Below, piece after piece: positions 44,501 to 52,460 of a stretch of 64,000 bases of DNA (the stretch's first letter is position 1; the number at the start of each line of letters is the position of its first letter). Below the pieces are notes generated by a model. That model saw nothing but the letters and a program-made list of their open reading frames with translations, was not told the origin of the DNA and made no database searches. Position numbers and translations under genes: made by a program. Source of the DNA: Gemmatimonadaceae bacterium (GTDB lineage Bacteria; Gemmatimonadota; Gemmatimonadetes; Gemmatimonadales; Gemmatimonadaceae); assembly GCA_025934775.1 (NCBI GenBank), contig JAICWO010000010.1, forward strand, positions 150,847 to 214,846, in the 5' to 3' direction.

Positions 44501-45907
44501 ATGGACAAGATCGAGACTCTCAACGGCTTGTTTGGCGCGGACGTCAGCGTTCGCGATGGGCGCGTCACGGTAAACCGTGATGCGTCGTTGTCGTCGGCGG
44601 CGATGGACCAGCTCGTCCGCGCGGCGGTGTTCGGCGACGCCGACGAGAAGGAGCATGCGCGCTGGCTGATCTGGGAGCTTGGGCAGGCGGTGGGCGTACG
44701 CCCGGCGTCGATTCAGGATCTGTACATGGCGCGCGGACGCGGGGAGACGCACGGCTACACGGTGCCCGCGATCAACGTGCGCGGGATGGCGTACGACACC
44801 GCGCGCTCGATCTTCCGCACGGCGAACACGCTCCACGCGGGCGCGTTCATTCTCGAGATCGCGCGGTCGGAGATCGCGTACACGGACCAGCGGCCGGCGG
44901 AGTACGTCGCGGTGGTGCTCGCGGCCGCGATGCGTGAAGGATTCCGCGGCCCGGTGTTCATCCAGGGCGATCACTTCCAGGTGAGCGCGAAGAAGTACGC
45001 GGTCGACCCCGCGACCGAGGTCGATGCCGTGAAGTCGCTCGCCCGCGAAGCGATCGCCGCCGGCTTTTACAACATCGACGTCGACACCTCGACGCTCGTC
45101 GACATCTCGAAGTCCACGCTCGACGAGCAGCAGCGGCTCAACTACGAGGTAGGCGCCGAAATTCTGCAGACCATCCGTGCGCTCGAGCCCGAAGGCGTCA
45201 CGATCTCGATCGGCGGCGAGATCGGCGAGGTGGGCACGCACAACAGTACGGTCGACGAGCTGCGCACCTACATGGACGGCTTGATTCGCAGCGTGCCGAA
45301 GGGCGTCGCGGGCTTGTCCAAGATCAGCGTGCAGTCCGGAACGTCGCACGGCGGCGTGGTGCTGGCCGATGGGTCGATCGCCGACGTGAAGCTCGACCTC
45401 GACACGCTCGAGCGCCTCTCCAAGGTCGCGCGCGACGAGTACGGGCTCTCGGGCGCGGTGCAGCACGGCGCCTCGACGCTGCCGGACAGCGCGTTTCACA
45501 ATTTTCCAAAGCGCGAGACGGCCGAGATCCATCTGGCGACGAACTTCCAGAACATGCTGTTCGATCACATGCCGGCGGAGCTGCGGCAGTCGATCTACGC
45601 ATGGCTGGCCGAGAACGCGAAGGACGAGCGCAAGCCGAGCGACACCGACGAGCAGTTCTTTTACAAGACTCGAAAGAAGGCGCTCGGGCCGTTCAAGCGA
45701 CAGATCTGGGACGTGCCGGGCGAGATCAAGGCGGCGCTCGCGAAGGTGTACGACGACAAGTTCACGTTCCTGTTCAATCAGCTCGCGATCGGGGGGACGG
45801 CGGACGTGGTCGCGAAGTTCGTCGCTGCACCGGTGATTCATCGCGCCGATCCGACGGTCGCCGCGGCCGTCGCGGCGGCGCCGGACGACGCCGATCTGAG
45901 CGACTGA
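44501..45907 (+). CDS. fba: Class II fructose-bisphosphate aldolase-like protein, long form
   Basis: A 468-residue class II (zinc) aldolase. YTVPAINVRG, VFIQGDHFQ with a zinc-ligand His, NIDVDTS with acidic metal-site residues, and GGEIGEVGTHN are the expected motifs, and SVQSGTSHGG lies in the phosphate loop. It is about 120 residues longer than the usual enzyme: residues 1-80 precede the barrel and ~90 follow it (FKRQIWDVPGEIKAALAKVY). It catalyses cleavage of fructose-1,6-bisphosphate or a related ketose bisphosphate. Context with pyk and pgi supports glycolysis. Confidence 0.88.
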   Translation: MDKIETLNGLFGADVSVRDGRVTVNRDASLSSAAMDQLVRAAVFGDADEKEHARWLIWELGQAVGVRPASIQDLYMARGRGETHGYTVPAINVRGMAYDTARSIFRTANTLHAGAFILEIARSEIAYTDQRPAEYVAVVLAAAMREGFRGPVFIQGDHFQVSAKKYAVDPATEVDAVKSLAREAIAAGFYNIDVDTSTLVDISKSTLDEQQRLNYEVGAEILQTIRALEPEGVTISIGGEIGEVGTHNSTVDELRTYMDGLIRSVPKGVAGLSKISVQSGTSHGGVVLADGSIADVKLDLDTLERLSKVARDEYGLSGAVQHGASTLPDSAFHNFPKRETAEIHLATNFQNMLFDHMPAELRQSIYAWLAENAKDERKPSDTDEQFFYKTRKKALGPFKRQIWDVPGEIKAALAKVYDDKFTFLFNQLAIGGTADVVAKFVAAPVIHRADPTVAAAVAAAPDDADLSD

Positions 45908-45932
45908 GCTGGCGCCCCGGGGCGGTCGGGCC

Positions 45933-46577
45933 ATGGAATCAGGCGTCGAGCCGAGAGCGGCGTCGCCGTTCGTGCAGGCGCTGGACTCGCTCTGGCTCGA
46001 CACGCTGCGCCGCATCGTCGATTGCGCGACGCACGAGCTCAAGGGGGCGCTCAATGGCGTCTCGCTGAACGCGGAGGTGGTGCGGTCACGTGCGGAACGG
46101 GGGAATGCACCCGCGTCGACGCTCGCATCGTACGCGAATGCGGCCTCGATGCAGCTCGACGCGGTGATTGCGATGACGGAGGCGTTGCTGGCACTCAGTC
46201 GGCGTTCAAAGTCTCCTGTCGAGCTGGCATCAGTCGTGCGCCATGTGGGGGCGCTGATCGGCCCGGCCGTTCGATCTGACGGCCGGTCGTTCGAGCTCGG
46301 CGTGCTCGACGACCTTGGCACCACGTCGGCGACGGATGCAGTGCGACTGGCGATCGGTGCGGTGCTGCTCGCGGCGAGCGAGCGGGCGTCGTCGGTGCGA
46401 TGCGCTTCGACGGGCGGCGCGAACCCGGCGCTGCGCGTCGAGTATGATGGAGAGCTCGCGGCGGTCACTCCCGAGGTGACGGCCGCTGTCGCGGACGCTG
46501 GCGTACGAATCTCCTCGGACGCCGGCGGTATGATCATCAGCTTCCCTCGCGAGCCGAGGGTAGACAGGTCCACATGA
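45933..46577 (+). CDS. Histidine-kinase-like protein lacking a clear ATP site
   Basis: A 214-residue protein. VDCATHELKGALNGVSLNAEVV near residues 30-50 looks like the dimerisation and phosphoacceptor H-box (H-E-L-K). The following ~100 residues resemble a shortened ATPase domain, but the N-box asparagine is missing (AVRLAIGAVLLAASERA) and no D-x-G-x-G box is visible. There is no sensor or membrane segment. Its stop overlaps the NtrC-type regulator gene by ATGA, so it is probably the partner, either as phosphotransfer or scaffold protein (inference). Confidence 0.65.
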   Translation: MESGVEPRAASPFVQALDSLWLDTLRRIVDCATHELKGALNGVSLNAEVVRSRAERGNAPASTLASYANAASMQLDAVIAMTEALLALSRRSKSPVELASVVRHVGALIGPAVRSDGRSFELGVLDDLGTTSATDAVRLAIGAVLLAASERASSVRCASTGGANPALRVEYDGELAAVTPEVTAAVADAGVRISSDAGGMIISFPREPRVDRST

Positions 46578-48052
46578 AGCAAGCGAATCCCAAGCTCCTC
46601 ATCGCCGACGACGAGCAGGCGATCACGGCTGGCCTCAGCGCGATCCTCTCGGACGAAGGCTACAGCGTGGACGTCGTGCCGGACGGCCAGAAGGCGCTCG
46701 AGCGGTTGTCCGAAGATCGGTACGGCGTGGTGCTGGCCGATCTGAAGATGCCGAAGCTCGACGGACTGAGTCTCCTGCGCGAGCTCCAGAGCAAAGCCAT
46801 CCCGACCGAGTGCATCATCATCACCGGACAGGCGACGGTCGATTCGGCGGTGCAGGCGATGCAGCAGGGCGCGTACGACTACATCGAGAAGCCGCTCAAC
46901 GCCGACAAGCTCAATCGCCTGAAGGCGCTCATTCCCAAGGCGATCGAGAAGTTCAACGTCCAGCAGAAGAACCGCGAGCTCACGTCGCGCCTCGAGGGGC
47001 TCACGCATTACGGCGAGCTCACCGGCCAATCGGACGTGATGCGCGAGGTCTATCAGATCATCGAGGCCGTGGCGGCATCCACGGCGAGCGTGCTCATTCT
47101 CGGCGAGTCGGGCACGGGCAAGGAGCTCGTCGCGCGCGCGGTGCACAGCAAGAGCGAGCGCGCCAAGGGGCCGTTCTTCGCGCTCAACTGCGCGGCGCTG
47201 CCGAAGGAGATTCTCGAGAACGAGCTGTTCGGCCACGAGAAGGGCGCGTTCACCGGGTCGACGAACGAGAAGCCCGGCGCGTTCGAGATGTCGAGCGGCG
47301 GCACGATCTTCCTGGACGAAGTCGCGGAGATGTCGCCGGACATCCAGGTGAAGCTGCTCCGCGCGCTCGAGACGCGCATGGTGCGCCGGCTCGGCGGCAA
47401 GAAAGAGATCCAGGTCGACATCCGCATCGTCGCGGCGACCAACAAGGATCTGCAGAAGGCGCTCGCCGACGGCGAGCTGCGCGAGGACCTCTACTACCGC
47501 CTCGCCGTGGTGCAGATCGACCTGCCGCCGCTCCGCGAGCGGTCGCAGGATGTTCAACTTCTGGCAACAGAGTTCTTGCATCGCTATTCGACGCAGAACG
47601 GGAAGCAGATCTCCGATTTCGACACGGCCGCGTGGGACTGGATCCTGTCGTACCACTGGCCGGGGAACGTGCGCGAGCTCAAGAACGCCGTGGAGCGGGC
47701 GGTGATCATGGCGCGGGGCGAGAAGATCGGCGTGAACGACATCATGCCGCGGCACCTGCGCAACGCGGGGGAGGTGCCCACGTCGGTGACGATTCCGGTG
47801 GGCGCGTCGATGTCGGATGCACGGCGGCAGCTCGTGCTCCGCACGTTCGCCTCCACTGGTGGAGACGCCACCCGGACGGCGAGATTACTTGGCGTCGGCG
47901 CGGACGAAGTTCGCCGCGATCTCACCGCGATGATCGCCGCGGCGCCGAGCGACGAGGAGAGCAACGGGCGGTCGGCCGAGGCACGGCCGGTGGAGTTCGT
48001 GGCTGCACGCGCCGCCGCACCGGTGAAGAAAGCACCGGTGAAGAAGCGCTAA
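46574..48052 (+). CDS. NtrC-family sigma-54-dependent response regulator
   Basis: A 492-residue regulator. Receiver domain residues ~7-120: acidic pair DDE at 12-14, phosphoacceptor in VVLADLKMP, TGQ, and the lysine in YIEKPL. AAA+ domain ~150-390: Walker A GESGTGKE, the sigma-54 contact loop GAFTGS (usually GAFTGA), Walker B GGTIFLDE, and WPGNVRELKNAVERA. A Fis-type helix-turn-helix is near 440-460 (GGDATRTARLLGVGADEVRRD), and the tail ends in APVKKAPVKKR. It activates promoters with sigma-54 RNA polymerase. Paired with the kinase-like gene upstream. Confidence 0.94.
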   Translation: MKQANPKLLIADDEQAITAGLSAILSDEGYSVDVVPDGQKALERLSEDRYGVVLADLKMPKLDGLSLLRELQSKAIPTECIIITGQATVDSAVQAMQQGAYDYIEKPLNADKLNRLKALIPKAIEKFNVQQKNRELTSRLEGLTHYGELTGQSDVMREVYQIIEAVAASTASVLILGESGTGKELVARAVHSKSERAKGPFFALNCAALPKEILENELFGHEKGAFTGSTNEKPGAFEMSSGGTIFLDEVAEMSPDIQVKLLRALETRMVRRLGGKKEIQVDIRIVAATNKDLQKALADGELREDLYYRLAVVQIDLPPLRERSQDVQLLATEFLHRYSTQNGKQISDFDTAAWDWILSYHWPGNVRELKNAVERAVIMARGEKIGVNDIMPRHLRNAGEVPTSVTIPVGASMSDARRQLVLRTFASTGGDATRTARLLGVGADEVRRDLTAMIAAAPSDEESNGRSAEARPVEFVAARAAAPVKKAPVKKR

Positions 48053-48067
48053 CACCAGGAGCCGGGT

Positions 48068-48526
48068 ATGTCTCGATATGACATCGACCGCGACGATCCG
48101 TACGTCGTGATCGAGAAGCACGACGCCGGGATCGGGCCGTTCCTCATCGGGCTCGCGATCGGCGCGGGCGCGGCGCTGCTGCTCGCGCCGCGCTCCGGCG
48201 CGGAGACGCGGCGCGAGATCAAGCGCCGGGCCGCGCGCGCACGGCAGGCCGCCGAGGATGCGGCAACCGACGTGGTCGACACGGTGGCGGACACGTATCA
48301 CGATGCGCGTCAGCGAGTCGAAGATCAGATCGACGCGGTGCGGCAGTCGATCGATCTCAAGCGCGAGCAGTTGAATCGCGCCGTGAACGCGGGCCGCGTG
48401 GCGGCGGACGAAGCCCGGGCGGAGCTCGAGGAGCGCATCGCGGAACGCAAGGCGGCGCGGGCCGCCGGAGCGCATGTCGCACGTAGCCGACAACCCGCCG
48501 CCGCTGACCCCAGCGACGAACGCTGA
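48068..48526 (+). CDS. YtxH-type membrane-anchored coiled-coil protein
   Basis: A 152-residue protein. Residues ~22-42 (GIGPFLIGLAIGAGAALLLAP) are the membrane helix and APRSGAETRREIKRRA the following signature of YtxH/gas-vesicle-like stress proteins. The rest is a long amphipathic helix (DTYHDARQRVEDQIDAVRQSIDLK). It overlaps the next gene by 53 bases in another frame. Confidence 0.8.
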   Translation: MSRYDIDRDDPYVVIEKHDAGIGPFLIGLAIGAGAALLLAPRSGAETRREIKRRAARARQAAEDAATDVVDTVADTYHDARQRVEDQIDAVRQSIDLKREQLNRAVNAGRVAADEARAELEERIAERKAARAAGAHVARSRQPAAADPSDER

Positions 48527-49466
48527 GCGAGCCGGCCGTCCATCGGCTCGTTCAGCCACCCGGCGCTCGTGGATCGCGAGCGCCGGGTGGCTGATGCGCG
48601 ACTACGCCAAGCGCGTCTGGGACAACAGCGGCGAGGATAACGTGTTGTTTCTCGCCGGCGGGATCGCGTTCAACATCATCCTCGCCGCGCTGCCGTTCGT
48701 GCTGCTCCTCGCCGCGGGGCTCACGTGGTTGTTCCCGCTCATCTATCCGGGCCAGATCAACTCGGCGCAAACGGTGTTCGATTTCATCGACCGGCTGCTC
48801 CCGGCGCACAGTCCCGATTCGTCGCTGCACAAGCTGATCGGCGGACTGCTCACGAAGCGCGATTCGATCACCGCGTACTCGGCTGTCGGATTCGTGTGGT
48901 TCTCGACGCGGCTGTTCGGATCGCTGCGCACAGTGCTGGCGAGCGTGTTCGACATCGAGACGGAGCGGGGGATCATCGCGGGGAAGGTCTTCGACGTGAA
49001 GATCACGATCGTCTCGACGCTGCTGTTCGTCGCGAGCGTGGCCGTGACCACCTACGTGACGCTCGGCGCCTCGCGGGGCGCGCACGCGCTGGTGACGCTC
49101 GGCCTCCGCAACGACGTGATGGGCGGCCTGGAGTACTGGTTCGGCCGCTTGCTCGGATTCGGCTTTCTCGTGCTGATGTTCTTCGCGCTCTACAAGTACC
49201 TGCCGGTGCGCCGCGTGCGCGCGAAAGCCGCGTGGGTCGCGGCGGCATTCACGAGCATCCTGTTCGAGCTCGCGCGGACGGCGTTCTTCTATTACACCGC
49301 CACGTTCAATCCCGCTTCGCTGTACTCGGGGACCATCACGACGATCATCGTCGTCGTGGTGTGGTTCTACTATGCGGCGCTGATCTTCATTCTCGGCGGC
49401 GAAGTGGGCCAGGTGTTCGTGCTGCGGCACGTGAGGAAGTTGCAGCGGGAAGTGTTCGTGGACTGA
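48474..49466 (+). CDS. YihY/BrkB-family inner membrane protein
   Basis: A 330-residue polytopic membrane protein. The family features are DNVLFLAGGIAFNIILAALPFVLLLAAGL, a helix-rich core, SLRTVLASVFDIE, and the late WFYYAALIFILGGEVGQVF. About six membrane helices are predicted. Members were once described as ribonuclease BN, a claim later dropped; the function is not settled. The ATG at 48474 has a GGAG upstream and lies within the end of the YtxH gene. Confidence 0.9.
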   Translation: MSHVADNPPPLTPATNAERAGRPSARSATRRSWIASAGWLMRDYAKRVWDNSGEDNVLFLAGGIAFNIILAALPFVLLLAAGLTWLFPLIYPGQINSAQTVFDFIDRLLPAHSPDSSLHKLIGGLLTKRDSITAYSAVGFVWFSTRLFGSLRTVLASVFDIETERGIIAGKVFDVKITIVSTLLFVASVAVTTYVTLGASRGAHALVTLGLRNDVMGGLEYWFGRLLGFGFLVLMFFALYKYLPVRRVRAKAAWVAAAFTSILFELARTAFFYYTATFNPASLYSGTITTIIVVVVWFYYAALIFILGGEVGQVFVLRHVRKLQREVFVD

Positions 49467-49561
49467 AGGGTAGGGTTGCTCGCGTGTTGCGCTCGCTGTA
49501 GGGCCGGCGCAGCGCGCGACGGCCCTACACCCTCCCGCCGCGGCCGCCCATATTCTCCGCC

Positions 49562-50590
49562 ATGCCCATCGATCTCCGCAGCGACACCGTTACCAAGCCC
49601 ACGCCCGGCATGCGCGCCGCGATGGCCAACGCCGACGTCGGCGACGACGAACGCGATGGCGATCCGACGACGCTGAAGCTTCAGGCCCGCGTTGCCGCGC
49701 TCCTGGGAAAGGACGACGCCTTGTTCTTTCCCAGCGGCGTGATGGCGAACCAGGCGGCGGTGTGGTGTCATGCTCCCCGCGCGACCGAGATCCTGCTCGA
49801 CGTCAACGCCCACGTCATCGAAGGCGAGATCGCCGGCGCCGCGGCGTTGAGTGGCGTGCAGGTGCATCCGGTCGAGCCGCGCGGCCTGTTCATGACGGCC
49901 AGCGATCTCGCGGCCGCCATGCTGCCGCCATCGCGCTACCGCGCGGCGTACTCGCTCGTCTGCGTCGAGAACACGCACAACAGCGCCGGCGGCAAGATCG
50001 TTCCGCTCGATGACCTGCGCGCGATTCGACAGGTCGCTGCGGCGAACGGGCTGCCCGTGCACATGGACGGTGCGCGTCTCTGGAACGCCAGCGTCGCGTC
50101 CGGCGTGTCGCTCGCCGAAATCGCCGAGACCGCGGACACCGTGATGGTCGCGTTCTCGAAGGGCCTCGGCGCACCGATCGGCGCCGCGCTCGCCGGTCCG
50201 CGTGATCTCATCGAGCACGCGTGGACGGCGCGCAAGCTGTTCGGCGGCGCGATGCGGCAGTCGGGCATCGTCGCCGCGGGCGCGCTCTTCGCGCTCGATC
50301 GTCACATCGACCGCCTGGCGGACGATCACGAGAACGCGCGCGCGATCGCCGATCTGGTCGGCACGGCCGGCGGCGCGAACGTCGTTGCGCCCGACACCAA
50401 CATCGTGATGGTCGACTTGCCGCCGAGCCACCCGGCGGCCAATGTGGTTGCGGCGGCGAAGGAGCGCGGAGTGCTCGTCGCCGAATGGACGCCGACGCGC
50501 ATCCGGATGGTCACGCATCTCGACGTGAGCGCCGAGGACGCGGAGCGCGCGGGCTCCATCATCCGCTCGATTCTTCTCTCACCGATGTGA
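49562..50590 (+). CDS. ltaE: Low-specificity threonine aldolase
   Basis: A 342-residue PLP enzyme that splits threonine (and allo-threonine) into glycine and acetaldehyde. IDLRSDTVTKPTPGMR is the N-terminal signature, ENTHNSAGG and HMDGARLWNA are cofactor contacts, and the PLP lysine is in FSKGLGAPIG. The threonine dehydratase gene starts four bases after its stop, which puts two threonine-degrading enzymes in one operon. Confidence 0.94.
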   Translation: MPIDLRSDTVTKPTPGMRAAMANADVGDDERDGDPTTLKLQARVAALLGKDDALFFPSGVMANQAAVWCHAPRATEILLDVNAHVIEGEIAGAAALSGVQVHPVEPRGLFMTASDLAAAMLPPSRYRAAYSLVCVENTHNSAGGKIVPLDDLRAIRQVAAANGLPVHMDGARLWNASVASGVSLAEIAETADTVMVAFSKGLGAPIGAALAGPRDLIEHAWTARKLFGGAMRQSGIVAAGALFALDRHIDRLADDHENARAIADLVGTAGGANVVAPDTNIVMVDLPPSHPAANVVAAAKERGVLVAEWTPTRIRMVTHLDVSAEDAERAGSIIRSILLSPM

Positions 50591-50594
50591 CGCC

Positions 50595-51554
50595 ATGTTC
50601 ACGCTGACGGTTCGCGATTTCGAGGAAGTGCGCGCACGCATCGCGCCGCACATCAAGCACACGCCGCTGCTGACGTCGCGGCAGTTGAGCGAGCTCACGG
50701 GCTACGACGTGCGGCTCAAGGCCGAGCTCTTTCAGCGCGTGGGTTCGTACAAGATTCGCGGGCCGTTGAACAAAATGGCGTTGATGTCCGAGGAGCAGAA
50801 GCGCCGCGGCGTCGTGTGCTCGTCAGCCGGCAATCACGCACAGGGCGTGGCGCTGGCGGCAAAAATCCACGGCATTCGCGCGGTCGTGTGCATGGCCGAG
50901 AACGCGACGCCCGCGAAGATCGCGGCGACCAAGGGCTACGGCGCGGAAGTGGTGCTGCACGGGACGATCTGGGACGAGGCGAACGAGAAAGCCAAGGAGC
51001 TCGTGCGCGACGAGGGGCTCACGTACGTGCATCCGTTCGACGACGAGCAGCTCATCGCGGGCCAGGGCACGCTCGGGCTCGAGATCATTCAGGACTGGCC
51101 GAACGTCGACGCGGTCGTCGTGCCGATCGGCGGCGGGGGACTGATCTCGGGCGTGTCGATGGCGGTGAAGAGTCACAATCCGAACATCAAGGTGATCGGC
51201 GTCGAGTCGTCCGACGGGCCCGCGATGCAGAAGAGCGTCGAAGCGGGGTCGCTGCAGACGATCGCGTGCAACACGATCATCGACGGCCTGCGCGTGCGCC
51301 GCTGCGGGGAGCTCAACTTCTCGGTGGTGCAGCGGTTCGTCGACGACATCGTCGCGCTTCCTGACCGCGAGATCTTCGAGGCGGTGGTGTGGATCATGGA
51401 GCGGTGCAAGCTCGTCGTCGAAGGCGCCGCCGCCGCGCCGGTCGCGGCGCTGCTGCACGGGCTCGTTCAGCTTCCCGCGGGGTCGCGGGTCGTGTGCGTG
51501 CTGTCAGGGGGGAATGTGAACCTGGATGAGCTGCGCGGATTGAAGTGGAATTGA
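50595..51554 (+). CDS. tdcB: Threonine ammonia-lyase (catabolic type)
   Basis: A 319-residue PLP-dependent dehydratase that makes 2-oxobutyrate from threonine. The lysine is in VGSYKIRGPLNK, the substrate loop is CSSAGNHAQGVA, and the PLP phosphate loop is PIGGGGLISG. The length and absence of a C-terminal ACT domain point to the catabolic TdcB-type rather than the isoleucine-inhibited IlvA enzyme. A serine racemase-like function cannot be excluded. Confidence 0.9.
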   Translation: MFTLTVRDFEEVRARIAPHIKHTPLLTSRQLSELTGYDVRLKAELFQRVGSYKIRGPLNKMALMSEEQKRRGVVCSSAGNHAQGVALAAKIHGIRAVVCMAENATPAKIAATKGYGAEVVLHGTIWDEANEKAKELVRDEGLTYVHPFDDEQLIAGQGTLGLEIIQDWPNVDAVVVPIGGGGLISGVSMAVKSHNPNIKVIGVESSDGPAMQKSVEAGSLQTIACNTIIDGLRVRRCGELNFSVVQRFVDDIVALPDREIFEAVVWIMERCKLVVEGAAAAPVAALLHGLVQLPAGSRVVCVLSGGNVNLDELRGLKWN

Positions 51555-51584
51555 GGTGACGGCGGGGGAAGGGCTCGCGGCGCC

Positions 51585-51683
51585 GGTCGCTTTTGCTGCG
51601 AGTCGTGTGTTGAGAATTGTGTGTTTTCGGTTTTAGAATCCACAAACTCATAAACCACGCGACTCGGCGCCCGCGACCAAAGC
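51585..51683. repeat. Heptad-repeat dyad C
   Basis: Between convergent genes. 7-base units GAGTCGT, GTGTTGA, GAATTGT, GTGTTTT, CGGTTTT run from about 51600 to 51634, faced by AGAATCC, ACAAACT, CATAAAC, CACGCGA, CTCGGCG. The arms align with one whole-unit (7-base) offset. The unit GnGTTnn is the same pattern as at dyad A. Confidence 0.65.
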
Positions 51684-51711
51684 GACGGGTGTCCCCACTC
51701 CCGCCGCGCCG

Positions 51712-52137
51712 TCAGACGAGCGCCGCCAATTTCTTCGGCGCTCTCCGCCTGTACCCATCCTTCAACAGCTCCGCGATCTCCGCCCACGGCGGATTCCGAT
51801 CGATCCACGCCCCGATCCATCCGCTCGGGCCCACGTACGGCGGCTTGAAGTAGCGGTCCGGCCGCGCGCGCAGGACGAAATCCTGCTCCGAGCTCACCGA
51901 CAGAATCCACACCGCCGGCCGGCCGCCGCCGTGGTGCGTGCCCGCGCTCGCGTGCATCGCGAAGATCTTGTTCTTCACGCGGAACGTCGGCTCGCCCCAT
52001 GCTTCCACCTCGTGCGCTTCGGGGAGCGCGAGGCAGATCGCGCGCAGGCGCTCGATGGGCGACGTCGCGCGCTTGCCGCGGCTTTTCGACGATTCACCCG
52101 TCCGTTTCCGGGTCGATGAGCTCTTCCGCGCAGCCAT
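51712..52137 (-). CDS. MmcQ/YjbR-family protein
   Basis: A 141-residue protein. LRAICLALPEAHEVEAWGEPTFRVKNKIFA and PPYVGPSGWIGAWID are family landmarks of the MmcQ/YjbR fold, described as DNA-binding-like but without a defined task. The first ~30 residues are a basic Ser/Arg/Lys tail. The ATG at 52137 avoids an in-frame extension that would run towards the SRP RNA promoter. Confidence 0.87.
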   Translation of the reverse strand: MAARKSSSTRKRTGESSKSRGKRATSPIERLRAICLALPEAHEVEAWGEPTFRVKNKIFAMHASAGTHHGGGRPAVWILSVSSEQDFVLRARPDRYFKPPYVGPSGWIGAWIDRNPPWAEIAELLKDGYRRRAPKKLAALV

Positions 52138-52207
52138 GGCCGTGAAGATAGGCGCGGCCGCCGCGCGGCGCACAGCGCACGATCGCGTGATCGGCGGATC
52201 CGCTCGC

Positions 52208-52235
52208 TTGAATGAGCGCCGCGTGCCGCTAGATT
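52208..52235 (+). promoter_or_regulatory. Sigma-70-type promoter of ffs
   Basis: TTGAAT (52208-52213) and TAGATT (52230-52235) with a 16-base spacer. The predicted start is about 52241-52242, which coincides with the 5' end of the SRP RNA. Confidence 0.6.
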
Positions 52236-52240
52236 TATCG

Positions 52241-52341
52241 GTGCCCCAGGTCCCGGAGGGCGTCAGCCTTCCAACTCCGTCAGGACCCCGAAGGTAGCAG
52301 CGGTACGAGGTGTCTGATGTCGCTTCGTCAGACCTGGGGTA
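52241..52341 (+). ncRNA. ffs: Signal recognition particle RNA, small bacterial type
   Basis: About 100 bases folding back on itself: GCCCCAGGTC near the 5' end pairs with GACCTGGGGT near the 3' end. The apex holds CAGGACCCCGAAGGTAGCAGC, the Ffh-binding region with the G-A-A-G-G and A-G-C-A-G signatures. It binds Ffh to target membrane and secreted proteins. It lies upstream of dnaX, as in many bacteria. Confidence 0.9.
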
Positions 52342-52344
52342 TTA

Positions 52345-52385
52345 CGCGGGACACGCGCTCACCGAGCGGCGTGCCCGCGTTTTTC
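52345..52385 (+). terminator. Rho-independent terminator of ffs
   Basis: A long stem of CGCGGG-CACGCGCTC facing GAGCG-GTG-CCCGCG with a short loop, followed by TTTTTC. It separates the SRP RNA from dnaX. Confidence 0.75.
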
Positions 52386-52460
52386 ATTTGTGGTCGCGAG
52401 CCCGCGTTGGCCCGCGCCGACGACGCGCGGTAGATTCCCACTCCCGCCCTACTCGCACCC

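Noticed and set aside
44492..47755. A 1087-codon open frame on the minus strand
   Set aside because: It runs antisense across the aldolase, kinase-like and NtrC genes. The product is Arg/His/Asp-rich with no motif, as expected for the complement of GC-rich genes.
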